Shown piece by piece: positions 36,801 to 46,247 of a stretch of 64,000 nucleotides of DNA. The position numbers and the translations under genes were made by a program. Every line of letters starts with the position of its first letter. Within the stretch, counting starts at the first letter, position 1. Location of the stretch: NCBI RefSeq assembly GCF_001678675.1, contig NZ_LZRN01000002.1:62001-126000 (forward strand). Direction: 5' to 3'. The stretch is from Gelidibacter algens (GTDB lineage: Bacteria; Bacteroidota; Bacteroidia; Flavobacteriales; Flavobacteriaceae). The notes under the pieces were generated by a model, which saw nothing but the letters and a program-made list of their open reading frames with translations, had not been told where the DNA came from and did no database searches.

Positions 36801-39800
36801 AAATAGGTTTTGATAATTTTTTGATCCTTTTCTACATCAACTGTAACCACCATATCTTCTGCAGCACTGCCAAAAGTGATGATAACATTTTGACCTGTTT
36901 TATAAGTAGATTGATCTGTGGAAACGCTGAATAGCTGATGGTCTGGAAGGGTTTTGTCCTCTGGGCTGAACACAAACGTTCTAGCCTGATCTTTTACTAA
37001 CTGACCGAATTTGTCGGTGCTCTCCAAAACAATCACATAGTTTCCCGAATCCCATTTTTTAATACTTCCCAAGTCAATTTCTTTTGATTTGGAAGTATCA
37101 AAATCGCTCTCTAAAACCATCTTACCTTTGTCCCAAGTTTCAGGGTTATGTTCATCCTGAAAAGCTTCATGTGGGAATAGTTTTTTAAATTCTTCACGAG
37201 AAAGTGCGGGGTATTCTGGTGCCGGCCATTGGCGTGGTCTTAAAACTTCTTCTGGTGCTTCAAGTTTGTAAATCTTGATAGTACCCTGAGCGGCTACAAA
37301 TTCGCCATTCAAATTACTTGTACTCAGCGTTAGTTGGTGGTTTTTCTTTGTTTTGTCTAACTGTTCCTGTATGATTATAGTCGCTAAAAGCGCATGGTAA
37401 CCAACATTTACAACGGTGGTAGCACTGCGTGTTTCACCATTAATATCAGTGACATCTGCGGTGATTTCATAATTGAAGACTGGCAAATCAGTTTTGTCCA
37501 CACTTTCATCAGGAATGGCTTTAAAAGTAATTTCGAAGTTCCCGTCTTTATCGGTAGTTGTTTCGCCATGGGCGATCTCTTGTGGCTCACTGTTAAACCA
37601 AGGTCGGTACCAATAATACCAACGCGGATACTGAACTTTACGATGTACACGGTACACCACTTTAGCATCTGTAATGTTACTGCCTGCATAGGCCAGCGCC
37701 TTTCCTTTTACGGTAACAGAGTCATTAACTTTAAAGGTCTCGGTAACCGGGTTGAAAGTGGTCTCAAATTTTGGTCGCTTATATTCTTCCACAGAAATGG
37801 TAGTATAACCAAAGCTGCCAGCATGCATAACGAGACTGAAACTGCCTGTCAGACCATTTCTTGGTAAGATGAATTCTCCAGAAACTGAACCATAAGCGTT
37901 GGTTTTAAGTTGTAATTCCTTCACCACTTCATCATTCGTGTTTTTAAGAGTGACTTTTACTGACTGATTTGCATAAACCGTGGTCTTTTTTTCTTCCCTT
38001 TTTGTGGCTATACCTTTAAAATAAACCACTTGTCCGGGTCTATAAATACTTCGGTCAGTAAATAGAAACGGCGTGTAAGTAATCTGTTCTTGAGGGTCAT
38101 CTTCATTGTAATAATTGTTGCTATAATAATCCTTGAAGGATGCAGTTTCTTGATTATAAACGGCGGTGACGTCCATGTTATAGTAGTGATTTTCGGAATT
38201 TTCCAGACTAAATTCACCATTTTTATCCGTTTGGAAATTTTCCGTCTTAAAGTTGTTGTTGTAATTTTCTTGATAGGTAACGGTTATTTTTGCGCCACTT
38301 ATAGGTGCTCCATTGGTGCGATTGATGAGCTGAAACAATTCTCTTTTGGCATCAGATTTCGTAACCAAAGCCATAGTGGTTACTTGAAGCGTCTTAAACG
38401 CGAAAAATTCACCGTTTGAAAAATCAGGGGTAGCTACAAGAAGATACTGTCCGTTTTTAAGTTTTGGAACCACAACTTCAGTGGTGTGCACTTGAAAATC
38501 CTTTTCGTCTTGGAGTTGGCTTTGCCATTCTTCCGAGGCTGCTAAACCTTTTATAAACGCGAAGCGCTCTTCTTGTCGGTAGGTCTTGTTGAAGGTCTCC
38601 AACTCATTTTCAGACAGCTTGTAGGCTTTAAATTTTAAGCTGTTCAAATTGGAGTAGCGCACGAATAGGAGACTATTTTCTTGAATAGGAATAGTGTTTT
38701 CTGCTGTTAGCTGTAAGCTAGGTTTTAAGATGATCGTCTTCAAAACAGTACATTTTTCGGCCCCTTTGCTTTTTGGGAAACGCTGCGTCACGGCATCACA
38801 AATAGCAATCGCGTCTTTAAGTTTCCAGCGGACATCCGCATTGGTTTTAGGATCAAAATTCTGGCCTTGCTCGTAATAAAACGAGGCGATTTCAAAATCA
38901 TAAAGCGCCGACACCTCATGACTTTTATAGGTCTCAGAAGCTTGTTTGAGTGTATTTAAATAAACAGTCTCTTTATCAGGAAAGGTGGCATTATTTTTAA
39001 TAAAATGGAGTCGTTTTATATCCACATCGGCGAGCGCGTAAGGCGCTTTGTCTTTTAGGTGAAAGGCTATTAAATTTTTGTAAATCTTGAGCGCTTTCAA
39101 TTGTAGGGAGGTCGAATCCTGATGTGTGATATCCAAGTCTGAAAACGTCTGGGCATCCGATAAATACTTAGGAGTATCAATGATAAATTTGTAGGCAGGT
39201 TGGGTGATGCTGTTTTCATCGGTTTGGTAAAACTCAAGAGCGTTATGGTTTAAAAAATCGAAAAGTGTGGGTCTGTACAGTTTTGAATCCTTCTCTTTTT
39301 GCAATAAGTCATCAGAATTGGCCAACGGTGTTTGTTGCAGAATCAAGCCGTTTTTAAGTGAATTTTGATAGTGACTATCAATCTCTTCAAACAAGGTTCT
39401 CAAATCCCAAGTTCTAAAATCTTCAGTGTCAACTTTACTTTCGGTGGATGTTCTATTATAAAATTGATACCGATTTTCCTGAAAATACTGCCAGTAGAGA
39501 TTGGCTAGCATATTTTCTAAAATGTATTTGGTTGGGATCTCACTCGTAGTAATTTGTGATTTAAAATTGTTGATGATCTTCAGTTGTGCATCTTCCTCTA
39601 AAACGAGCGCATATTTACTTTGGTACAATAAACTTTTAATGTGTTGTGAGGTGTTCTTATCTGCAACTGCCAATTTGGAAATCTGTTCAACAACTTCCAA
39701 TGCCGATTTTGGCAAACCCTCAGTATCGAGTTTCTCCACCTGTTTCCAAAGATTTTCATAACTCTTAGATTGTGCCTGTGCAAAATTTGCGAAAAGAATG

Positions 39801-39832
39801 ACCATAGAGAAGGCGATAATGTGTTTCATCAT
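33812..39832 (-). CDS. Bacterial alpha-2-macroglobulin family protein
   Basis: A roughly 2006-residue exported protein (signal MMKHIIAFSMVILFANFAQAQ). The N-terminal 350 residues are helical; then come macroglobulin (MG) beta-domains, including the bait-region-preceding YRPGQVVYFKGIATKRE near 610. The alpha-2-macroglobulin core shows the LMEYPYDCNEQIFSRYYANA thioester site (C-x-E-Q, intact) near residue 1470, followed by the helical thioester-domain solenoid and C-terminal MG domains. Such proteins trap proteases that breach the envelope. Many bacterial versions are paired with penicillin-binding protein PbpC; no such gene is adjacent here. There is no lipobox, so it is soluble periplasmic or surface-exposed. 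Confidence 0.92.
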   Translation of the reverse strand: MMKHIIAFSMVILFANFAQAQSKSYENLWKQVEKLDTEGLPKSALEVVEQISKLAVADKNTSQHIKSLLYQSKYALVLEEDAQLKIINNFKSQITTSEIPTKYILENMLANLYWQYFQENRYQFYNRTSTESKVDTEDFRTWDLRTLFEEIDSHYQNSLKNGLILQQTPLANSDDLLQKEKDSKLYRPTLFDFLNHNALEFYQTDENSITQPAYKFIIDTPKYLSDAQTFSDLDITHQDSTSLQLKALKIYKNLIAFHLKDKAPYALADVDIKRLHFIKNNATFPDKETVYLNTLKQASETYKSHEVSALYDFEIASFYYEQGQNFDPKTNADVRWKLKDAIAICDAVTQRFPKSKGAEKCTVLKTIILKPSLQLTAENTIPIQENSLLFVRYSNLNSLKFKAYKLSENELETFNKTYRQEERFAFIKGLAASEEWQSQLQDEKDFQVHTTEVVVPKLKNGQYLLVATPDFSNGEFFAFKTLQVTTMALVTKSDAKRELFQLINRTNGAPISGAKITVTYQENYNNNFKTENFQTDKNGEFSLENSENHYYNMDVTAVYNQETASFKDYYSNNYYNEDDPQEQITYTPFLFTDRSIYRPGQVVYFKGIATKREEKKTTVYANQSVKVTLKNTNDEVVKELQLKTNAYGSVSGEFILPRNGLTGSFSLVMHAGSFGYTTISVEEYKRPKFETTFNPVTETFKVNDSVTVKGKALAYAGSNITDAKVVYRVHRKVQYPRWYYWYRPWFNSEPQEIAHGETTTDKDGNFEITFKAIPDESVDKTDLPVFNYEITADVTDINGETRSATTVVNVGYHALLATIIIQEQLDKTKKNHQLTLSTSNLNGEFVAAQGTIKIYKLEAPEEVLRPRQWPAPEYPALSREEFKKLFPHEAFQDEHNPETWDKGKMVLESDFDTSKSKEIDLGSIKKWDSGNYVIVLESTDKFGQLVKDQARTFVFSPEDKTLPDHQLFSVSTDQSTYKTGQNVIITFGSAAEDMVVTVDVEKDQKIIKTYLIPLSDNKKTIAVPVTDSDLGGFAIHYSFAAFNSFQSGTKTISVPYPKTELTIETKTFRDKLEPGTDETWSFNIKGPQGDKVSAELLASMYDMSLDQFQPHQWQFSPLYQPLYYSQNKRRAIKSFGSGAFYAYVPTNTLGYSDQNYDQWNWFGFHFGYGTAIRLRGNASITVAENIEMEDSEGKALETPFVKGAGNVEKDSYDALAAPESKPKEDLESVAIRKNLQETAFFFPHLQTDAEGNVSFSFTTPEALTKWKLQLLAHTTSLESATTSLETVTQKELMVIPNAPRFLRHGDTISISTKIANLTEQPLSGEAILQLFDAITGTPIDAQLGNAENRTSFSVDAKGNTQITWNLTIPDHVDAVQYKVIAKSGAFSDGEQNALPVLSNRMLVTETLPMWIRSNETRTFTLNKLKTNTSTTLKNHKLTLEMTSNPAWYAVQALPYLMEYPYDCNEQIFSRYYANALASHIAKSNPRIREVFDQWASQDALMSTLEKNEELKNILIQETPWLRDARSETEQKKRIALLFDMNKMNNELQSAQRKLQNNQMTNGAWAWFKGGRANRYITQHIITGFGHLKQLNVSTVEGPSDQIIKKAIAYLDAEFIQEYKDLRKFDKDADLSKNHLSYTQLHYLYLRSFFPEITRTKDLQTITTYYQTQIQKYWLSQSLYAKGLMAMVSHRAKDSKTAEKILKSLKENSITSDELGMYWKDNKASWHWYQAPIETQALMIEAFSEIQNDTKTIDNLKIWLLKNKQTNSWKTTKATTEAVYALLLQGSDWLSVTDMVDVAVGGEKIMPSTLEDVKVEAGTGYYKTSWSGSEIKPEMANVTLTKTGDGIAWGGLYWQYFEDLDKITFAETPLQLKKKLFLKTNTDKGEQLSEMTPETDLKVGDLVRVRIELRSDRDMEFLHMKDMRAAGFEPINVISSYKYQDGLGYYESTKDAATNFFFDYLPKGIYVFEYDLRVNNSGNMSNGITTIQSMYAPEFTSHSEGVRVNVE

Positions 39833-40016
39833 GTTGAATAATTTAATCCTGAATAAATTTTTTTCGTAAGCTACTATCAAATTCTCTTACTAACTATAAG
39901 AAATTGTGAGAACTGCGTTTGCTTGAGGGAAGTTAACTCATTTTGAAGTTAACTTTTTATCGTTAAGCAAAAACAATACCATAACAATGACTATTTTTGA
40001 ATTCAGAAACTCCAAT

Positions 40017-40970
40017 ATGAAATTCTTATTCTATCTTTTCTTTTTTTCTGTGGCGGCTTTAGGTCAGACAGATTTTCAAAAAACTGAAAAACTTTTCGAT
40101 TCTAAACAATTTACTAAAGCGCAGGATCTTATGGTCTCTTATGTAAAAGATCATCCAGATGACTTAAAGGGTATAGAGTTATTGGGTGATGCTTATGGGC
40201 ATCAGAAAAAATGGGATGAAGCTATAGAAAATTATAAAAAATTAGTGGACTTAAGTCCTAGAACTGCCAATTATCATTACAAATACGGCGGTGCTTTGGG
40301 TATGAAAGCCTTGTCTATAAATAAATTGAAAGCTGTAGGCATTATCGGCGATGCCAGAGAAGCATTCACAAAAGCGGCGCAATTAGATCCCAAACATATT
40401 GATGCCCGATGGGCGTTAGTGGAGTTGTATATGCAATTGCCAGGAATTATTGGAGGGAGTAAAAGCAAGTCACTTAAATATGCTGATGAATTGCAAAATC
40501 TATCAAAAGTAGATGGGTATTTGGCCAAAGGTTATATATATGAGTATGATAAGGAGCCAGCGTTGGCAGAAAAATATTACAAACTCGCCATTACAGAGGG
40601 CGGTTCTTTAAATTGCTTCGAAAAGCTGACCAACTTTTATGAAACCCAAAAGCAACCTGATAAGGCTATTGCCAATATGGAAGCCGCTTTAGGTAAGCAC
40701 AATCACAATGCGCTGCATTATCAGATAGGAAAGGTTGCTGCCGAATACAATGTTCAGCTCGATAAGGGCGAAAACTATTTGCAGCTTTATATTAAAAATT
40801 ATTCTGCGGAAGATGGCGTGCCGAAAGCATGGGCCAATTACCGATTGGCGCAAATTTACAAACATCAAAAAAAGAAGTCGGCAGCTATTAAGTATATAGA
40901 TCTTGCTATTACTGAGTTGCCCAATATACAGCCATTCAAACTTGAAAAGGTGCACATTTTAAAGATATAG
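40017..40970 (+). CDS. Exported tetratricopeptide-repeat protein
   Basis: A 317-residue protein with a signal peptide (MKFLFYLFFFSVAALGQ) and at least six TPR-like pairs (LGDAYGHQKKWDEAIENYKKLVDLSP near residue 60, FTKAAQLDPKHIDARWALVELYM near 115, YRLAQIYKHQKKKSAAIKYIDLAI near 280). It probably scaffolds periplasmic or envelope proteins; no partner is evident. I chose ATG 40017, the start of the signal peptide, over the upstream 39987. It is divergent from the macroglobulin gene. Confidence 0.8.
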   Translation: MKFLFYLFFFSVAALGQTDFQKTEKLFDSKQFTKAQDLMVSYVKDHPDDLKGIELLGDAYGHQKKWDEAIENYKKLVDLSPRTANYHYKYGGALGMKALSINKLKAVGIIGDAREAFTKAAQLDPKHIDARWALVELYMQLPGIIGGSKSKSLKYADELQNLSKVDGYLAKGYIYEYDKEPALAEKYYKLAITEGGSLNCFEKLTNFYETQKQPDKAIANMEAALGKHNHNALHYQIGKVAAEYNVQLDKGENYLQLYIKNYSAEDGVPKAWANYRLAQIYKHQKKKSAAIKYIDLAITELPNIQPFKLEKVHILKI

Positions 40971-41241
40971 GTCATTTAAGAATGCTTTTTTAATTTTTAT
41001 CTATGAGCTGATTATTCAAATGGTAATTTGTGTCCATTCTAGCTCTCTTTTATTACTATTGAGCTAGCCTTTATGGATCTCTTTTCTAGAAGACAGATCA
41101 ATTTAAGATAAAATAGGCATAACGAGGGTGTGTGATTTTCTAGTGAACAAGATTTTTAGCCACTAATTTTTGAAAATAATAACATACTTATGTGCGAATA
41201 TGATAGTAATACTATTATTTTTGCAGTCAAAATTATTATTC

Positions 41242-41612
41242 ATGATATATTTACTTTCAAATCTAAAAATAGCTGTGCCTAAAAAAGTGTTTATTAAAGA
41301 TCCTGGATCATCTAATTCAGGTAAAATTATTAGTAAACATAATATTTTTATAATTGATGAAATAGGGTTTAATGCATTCACATTTAAAAAATTAGGTGCC
41401 AAGATTGAGAGTAACGAAAGCTCGATATACCATTATTTTGAAATTAAACATAAACTCCTCGTCAGTTTGACCACGTGGTATTGGGGTTGGGAGAAGTACC
41501 AACTTGTTCTTGCACCACAGAATTGAAGGCGGCTGGCATCCATATTATTTCAGCCCTTTTCAAGTCTATTACAGATTGCGATAAGGATGTCCTTCCTTCT
41601 CAATTTTTATAG
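41242..41612 (+). pseudogene. TetR-family regulator remnant with internal deletion
   Basis: The frame from ATG 41242 encodes an N-terminal TetR-type HTH (FIIDEIGFNAFTFKKLGAKIESNESSIYHYFEIKHKLL) up to WYWGWEKYQ, then stops at 41526. In another frame from about 41520 the C-terminal tail resumes (LKAAGIHIISALFKSITDCDKDVLPSQF) and ends at 41612. Together they make about 120 residues, against about 200 for TetR proteins, so most of the ligand domain has been deleted. It lies 30 bp before the ABC exporter operon, which it presumably once repressed. Confidence 0.7.
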
Positions 41613-41642
41613 ATTCCACTTCAAATACTCTATAACAGAATT

Positions 41643-43307
41643 ATGAACAATCAGATTATGACGCCCTGGCAAAGACTTGTCGGACTTCTTAAGTTAGAAA
41701 AACGCGCGGTCTTACAAGTATTTTATTATGCCATTTTTTCAGGTATTGTTGGCTTGTCTTTGCCTCTGGGAATTCAAACAATCATCAATTTGATCCAAGG
41801 GGCACAAATTACCACCTCTTGGATATTACTTGTTGTTTTGGTAACCTTAGGTGTTGCTTTCGTGGGGGTTTTAAGACTCATGCAAATGCGTATTGTAGAG
41901 ACTATACAGCAACGGATATTTACAAGGACTTCATTCGAGTTTACGTATCGTTTTCCAAAAATGACGATGGAAGAACTCCATAAATATTATCCTCCAGAAT
42001 TGGCCAATCGATTTTTTGATACACTTACCGTTCAGAAAGGATTGACTAAAATTTTAATCGATGTTCCTGCTGCCGTATTGCAAATTTTATTTGCATTAAT
42101 TCTACTGTCGTTTTATCATCCGTTTTTTATTCTTTTCGGAATGTTGTTACTGCTACTCGTTTTCACTGTGTTTAAACTTACTGGTAAGAAAGGCTTGGAA
42201 ACAAGTTTGGAAGAGTCCAAACATAAATATATGGTAGCCTATTGGATTCAGGAAATTGCCCGTTCTTTAATCAGTTTCAAACTCTCAGGAAAAACCACAT
42301 TGGCGTTGGAGAAAAATGATGCATTGGTCATGAAATATTTAGATTCTAGAGAAAAGCATTTCCGTATTCTAGTGATCCAATTTATACAGATGATTGGTTT
42401 TAAAGTGATCGTAACAGCGGGACTATTGACTATTGGAGGTGCGCTCGTTCTGAATCAGGAAATAAATATTGGTCAATTTGTAGCTGCTGAAATCATTATT
42501 TTATTGGTGATTGCTTCTGTGGATAAGCTCATTACCGGATTGGAATCTTTTTATGATGTCATGACATCTTTAGACAAAATTGGACAGGTGGTCGATAAAA
42601 ATTTAGAACCTCAAAAAGGACAAAAAATTCTACTTGATAATAATTATAAAATAGAATTGAGAGATGTGATGTACAGAGTGCCTGACAAAGGTCAACCTAT
42701 TTTATCAGGGATAAATCTTATAATCACATCTGACACAAGACTCCTCATAAAAGGTAAAAATGGATCCGGTAAATCGAGCTTGTTGAGAATCATTGCCGGT
42801 ATTGTGAAGCCATATCAAGGGGCTATTTTTCTAGATTTATTCTCTATGGAAAATATCCATATCAATACATATCGTTCTCAAGTGGGGCTGTCTCTTTCTG
42901 AAGAAGTACCTTTTGAAGGGACTATTCGAGAGAATATCACTTTTGGAAATCCAGAGGTTAAAGATGCCCATATTTATTGGGCTATTGAAAGTGTGGGTTT
43001 AATTGAATTTATTAAGGAACAATCCCATGGTCTAGATACCTATCTATATCCACAAGGAATGCGGATATCTAATACAATAGCTAAAAAAATTATTTTGGCA
43101 AGAGCTATCGTAAAAAAACCTAAACTGCTATTGCTTGAAGATCCTCTGGATCAATTTGATAAAGCTGAGAGCAAAAAGATTATGAAGTTCTTAACGGATG
43201 CATCACATGAATGGACTTTGGTTGTTGTGAGCCAGAACCCTACTTGGGAGAAGGTATGTAAAAGTATTATTGAATTGCAGGATGGTAGAATTATAAAAAA
43301 TAGCTAG
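41643..43307 (+). CDS. ABC exporter (transmembrane + ATPase) with degenerate nucleotide-binding motifs
   Basis: A 554-residue half-transporter: about six transmembrane helices in residues 20-310, no C39 peptidase domain, then an ATPase domain. Walker A is intact (KGKNGSGKSSLLRI near 378). Other motifs are not: the Q-loop Gln is replaced (GLSLSEEVPFEGT), the LSGGQ signature reads RISNTIAKKIILAR, Walker B reads LLLLEDP (E and D swapped) and the H-loop His is Gln (VVVSQNP). It should still bind nucleotide but looks poor at hydrolysis. With the HlyD and TolC genes that follow it forms a type-I-secretion-like exporter; the cargo is unknown. Confidence 0.87.
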   Translation: MNNQIMTPWQRLVGLLKLEKRAVLQVFYYAIFSGIVGLSLPLGIQTIINLIQGAQITTSWILLVVLVTLGVAFVGVLRLMQMRIVETIQQRIFTRTSFEFTYRFPKMTMEELHKYYPPELANRFFDTLTVQKGLTKILIDVPAAVLQILFALILLSFYHPFFILFGMLLLLLVFTVFKLTGKKGLETSLEESKHKYMVAYWIQEIARSLISFKLSGKTTLALEKNDALVMKYLDSREKHFRILVIQFIQMIGFKVIVTAGLLTIGGALVLNQEINIGQFVAAEIIILLVIASVDKLITGLESFYDVMTSLDKIGQVVDKNLEPQKGQKILLDNNYKIELRDVMYRVPDKGQPILSGINLIITSDTRLLIKGKNGSGKSSLLRIIAGIVKPYQGAIFLDLFSMENIHINTYRSQVGLSLSEEVPFEGTIRENITFGNPEVKDAHIYWAIESVGLIEFIKEQSHGLDTYLYPQGMRISNTIAKKIILARAIVKKPKLLLLEDPLDQFDKAESKKIMKFLTDASHEWTLVVVSQNPTWEKVCKSIIELQDGRIIKNS

Positions 43308-43311
43308 ACTT

Positions 43312-44658
43312 ATGTTGAATATCTCTCATAATAAAGTAGATAAACTCTTTGATATGTCTCTTTATGTATCAGGTAAACGGGTGTTACAGGTAAAATATTT
43401 CAAGATTTTCAATAGACTTCTGATTGGTTTTGCCGTGTTCATATTTATTTTGTTGTTTATGCCTTGGACACAAACAATTAATGGCACAGGTCAAGTGACG
43501 ACCCTCAAATTAGATCAGAGACCTCAAACCATACAATCTCCAATTCCGGGACGTATTGAAAAATGGTTTGTACAAGAGGGTGATTTTGTTAAAAAAGGAG
43601 ATACCATTTTAGAGATCTCAGAAGTGAAAAGCGATTATTTTGATCCGAATCTTGTACAAAGAACAGGTGATCAAATTGCGGCAAAATCATCATCAGTGGT
43701 TTCTTATACCGGAAAAGTAAAGGCACTTGAGCGCCAAATTGAGGCTTTAAATACAGAATCTTTATTGAAACTTGAACAGGCGAGAAATAAATTGACCCAA
43801 TCAAAACTAAAAGTCAAAACAGATAGTATTGACTTGGAGGCTACGCGTACTAATTTCAATATCGCGCAAAGTCAATATGAGCGAACGGTTCAACTGCAAG
43901 AAGAAGGTTTAAAGGCCGTAAAGGATGTTGAAGAAAAAAGATTAAAATTACAGGAAACACAAGCCAAATTGCTATCTCAAGAAAATAAACTTTTGGTCAG
44001 TAAAAATGAGGTTATCAATGCCGTTGTGGATATCTCGACTGTGAGGGCTTCCTACAATGATAAAATATCCAAGGCACAAAGCGATCAATTTACTGCCCAA
44101 TCCAATCAGTTTGACACAGAAGCGCAAGTGAGTAAGCTTGAAAACGCTTACTCAAATTATGAGATTCGAAACCAAATGAAATATATTACCGCGCCACAGG
44201 ACGGCTTTATCAATAAGGCCTTGAGAGGCGGACTTGGAGAAGCATTTAAAGAAGGCGAACAATTAGTGGGCATAATGCCATCACAATTTGATTTGGCGGT
44301 AGAGACCTATATCAAACCTATAGATTTGCCGTTATTACATGTAGGCGAAAAGGTAAGGGTTCAGTTTGATGGTTGGCCAGCTATAGTATTCAGTGGTTGG
44401 CCAGATGTTTCTTATGGTACTTATGGAGCAAAGGTAATGGCTATTGAAAATTTTATCAGCGATAATGGAAAATACCGTGTGCTCTTAGCGCCAGATGATA
44501 AAGAAAATGCGTGGCCCACAGCAATAAGGGTTGGCTCTGGTGCGCAAACTTTGGCACTTTTAGAAGATGTCCCAATTTGGTATGAGCTGTGGCGTAAGAT
44601 TAATGGGTTTCCACCAAATTACTATAAATCTTCAAAATCTTCTACTGATGTTAAATAG
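43312..44658 (+). CDS. HlyD-family membrane fusion protein
   Basis: A 448-residue periplasmic adaptor. A single transmembrane helix (about 36-54, LIGFAVFIFILLFMPWTQT), then the lipoyl-like half GRIEKWFVQEGDFVKKGDTILEI near residue 84, a long coiled-coil hairpin (about 120-270, rich in Gln, Lys and Glu) and the returning barrel ITAPQDGFINKALRGGLGEAFKEG near 288. It bridges the inner-membrane ABC protein and the TolC-like channel. It is 4 bp after the ABC gene, and its end overlaps the TolC-like start by 11 bp. Confidence 0.92.
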   Translation: MLNISHNKVDKLFDMSLYVSGKRVLQVKYFKIFNRLLIGFAVFIFILLFMPWTQTINGTGQVTTLKLDQRPQTIQSPIPGRIEKWFVQEGDFVKKGDTILEISEVKSDYFDPNLVQRTGDQIAAKSSSVVSYTGKVKALERQIEALNTESLLKLEQARNKLTQSKLKVKTDSIDLEATRTNFNIAQSQYERTVQLQEEGLKAVKDVEEKRLKLQETQAKLLSQENKLLVSKNEVINAVVDISTVRASYNDKISKAQSDQFTAQSNQFDTEAQVSKLENAYSNYEIRNQMKYITAPQDGFINKALRGGLGEAFKEGEQLVGIMPSQFDLAVETYIKPIDLPLLHVGEKVRVQFDGWPAIVFSGWPDVSYGTYGAKVMAIENFISDNGKYRVLLAPDDKENAWPTAIRVGSGAQTLALLEDVPIWYELWRKINGFPPNYYKSSKSSTDVK

Positions 44659-46060
44659 CAAGTTTTATGCATGTTTGATGTTATGTTGTAGCCTAAGCGT
44701 CTACGTTAATGGGCAGACCTTCAAATCAGATGTCTTGCGATTTGATGAGTTTATGGGTTTTGTTAAAACCTATCATCCCATTGTAAAGCAGGCAGAATTG
44801 CTCATTGATGAAAGTCAGGCGAAATTAATGAAGGCAAGAGGTGGGTTTGATCCAAAAATGGAAGTAGACTATGCTCGAAAAAAATTCAAAGATGCCGTAT
44901 ACTATGATACGTTGGATGCTGCTTTCAAAATCCCTACATGGTATGGAATAGAACTTAAAGGCGCGTTTGAAGATGCAGACGGGGTTTTTCTCAATCCTGA
45001 AAACACCTTTCCAGATGAAGGTTTGTACAGTGCAGGTGTGTCGTTTTCCATTGCTCGCGGGTTTCTGATCAATGAACGCATGGTGGCATTAAAACAAGCG
45101 AAAATTTATCGTGAGCAAGCTAAGGCAGATAGAGATATTTTGGTAAATACAGTATTGTACGAGGCGGCGCTAGGTTATTTTAATTGGCTCCAAGCTTATA
45201 ATGAGAATTTAATTTTCGAAGATTTCCTTTACAATGCACAAGTAAGGTTTAAAGGCGTCAAAAAATATGTTGAAGTAGGCGAGTTGCCTACAATTGATTC
45301 CATAGAAGCAAGAATTGTAGTTAATGACCGCAAGCTTAATCTAGAAAATTCACGCTTAAAATTAATGAAGGCCAAACTCGAATTGTCAAATTACTTGTGG
45401 ATAAATGATAATGTGCCTATTGAGCTGGAAGAAACTATCATCCCCGATGTAAACAGTGCATTGGTTGTTGACCAAACTTTAAATATTGATTTGATAATTA
45501 CAGAAATGTTTCAGGTTGATGAACATCCAAAACTTAAGTCGTTGTCCACTAAATATGAGCAGTTTGTTTTGAATAAAAGATTAAAAATGAATCTGCTTTT
45601 ACCAAAGATTGACCTGCAGTATAATTTTTTATCAGAAACACCAGAAGTTGTCAGATCGTTCAGCGCTTCAGCTTATAAAAGTGGTTTACATATCAGTTTT
45701 CCATTATTTTTGAGAAAGGAACGTGCAGATTTGAAGCTTGCTAAACTAAAACTCAAGGATACTGAATATGAAATGATAAGCACAAAAGTGACACTTCAGA
45801 ATAAAATTCAAGCCCTGAAAAAAGAACTGGCCTCTCTGTCTGTTCAGAATAGCATATTTGAAGATGTTCTTGAAGACTATGAACAAATGCTCACTGCCGA
45901 AGAACGGAAGTTTACACTTGGAGAGAGTTCACTTTTTCTAGTTAACAGCAGAGAAGGTAAGCTAATAGATGCCAAACTAAAAGCAATAGAGTTACAAAAT
46001 AAGTTATTAAGTTCAAAAGCTTTATTGTTCAATAAACTGGCGTTAAATCCTAATTTATAA
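44648..46060 (+). CDS. TolC-like outer membrane efflux protein
   Basis: A 470-residue TolC-family outer-membrane channel with signal peptide (MLNSKFYACLMLCCSLSVYVNG). Two OEP repeats of long helices are seen (IVKQAELLIDESQAKLMKARGGF near residue 45, and LKLAKLKLKDTEYEMISTKVTLQNKIQALKKEL near 370). It would provide the exit duct for the ABC/HlyD pair. ATG 44648 is chosen over the upstream 44567 because it begins the signal peptide; it overlaps the HlyD stop, so the three genes are one operon. Confidence 0.9.
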   Translation: MLNSKFYACLMLCCSLSVYVNGQTFKSDVLRFDEFMGFVKTYHPIVKQAELLIDESQAKLMKARGGFDPKMEVDYARKKFKDAVYYDTLDAAFKIPTWYGIELKGAFEDADGVFLNPENTFPDEGLYSAGVSFSIARGFLINERMVALKQAKIYREQAKADRDILVNTVLYEAALGYFNWLQAYNENLIFEDFLYNAQVRFKGVKKYVEVGELPTIDSIEARIVVNDRKLNLENSRLKLMKAKLELSNYLWINDNVPIELEETIIPDVNSALVVDQTLNIDLIITEMFQVDEHPKLKSLSTKYEQFVLNKRLKMNLLLPKIDLQYNFLSETPEVVRSFSASAYKSGLHISFPLFLRKERADLKLAKLKLKDTEYEMISTKVTLQNKIQALKKELASLSVQNSIFEDVLEDYEQMLTAEERKFTLGESSLFLVNSREGKLIDAKLKAIELQNKLLSSKALLFNKLALNPNL

Positions 46061-46220
46061 AGACTTTTATTAATTGCCGAAGCACTTTTTGATTTTGAAA
46101 ATCAATCTTTGATTCAAGTTCTGAGAAATTGATAACATCCATTACTATTTGAAAATGGACAATGTGTGATTTCTTTTTTAAAACTTAGCAAAGCAGTTCC
46201 TGATTTTAGCATCAAAAAGT

Positions 46221-46228
46221 TATCTTTG
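46221..46228 (+). promoter_or_regulatory. -7 element for mpl
   Basis: TATCTTTG, a perfect TANNTTTG, 19 bp before the ATG at 46248; no clear -33 partner. Confidence 0.5.
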
Positions 46229-46247
46229 AAATCTTCAAAATTAGACT

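Noticed and set aside
37394-37867. 157-codon plus-strand frame inside the macroglobulin gene
   Set aside because: Antisense to conserved macroglobulin sequence and without family features.
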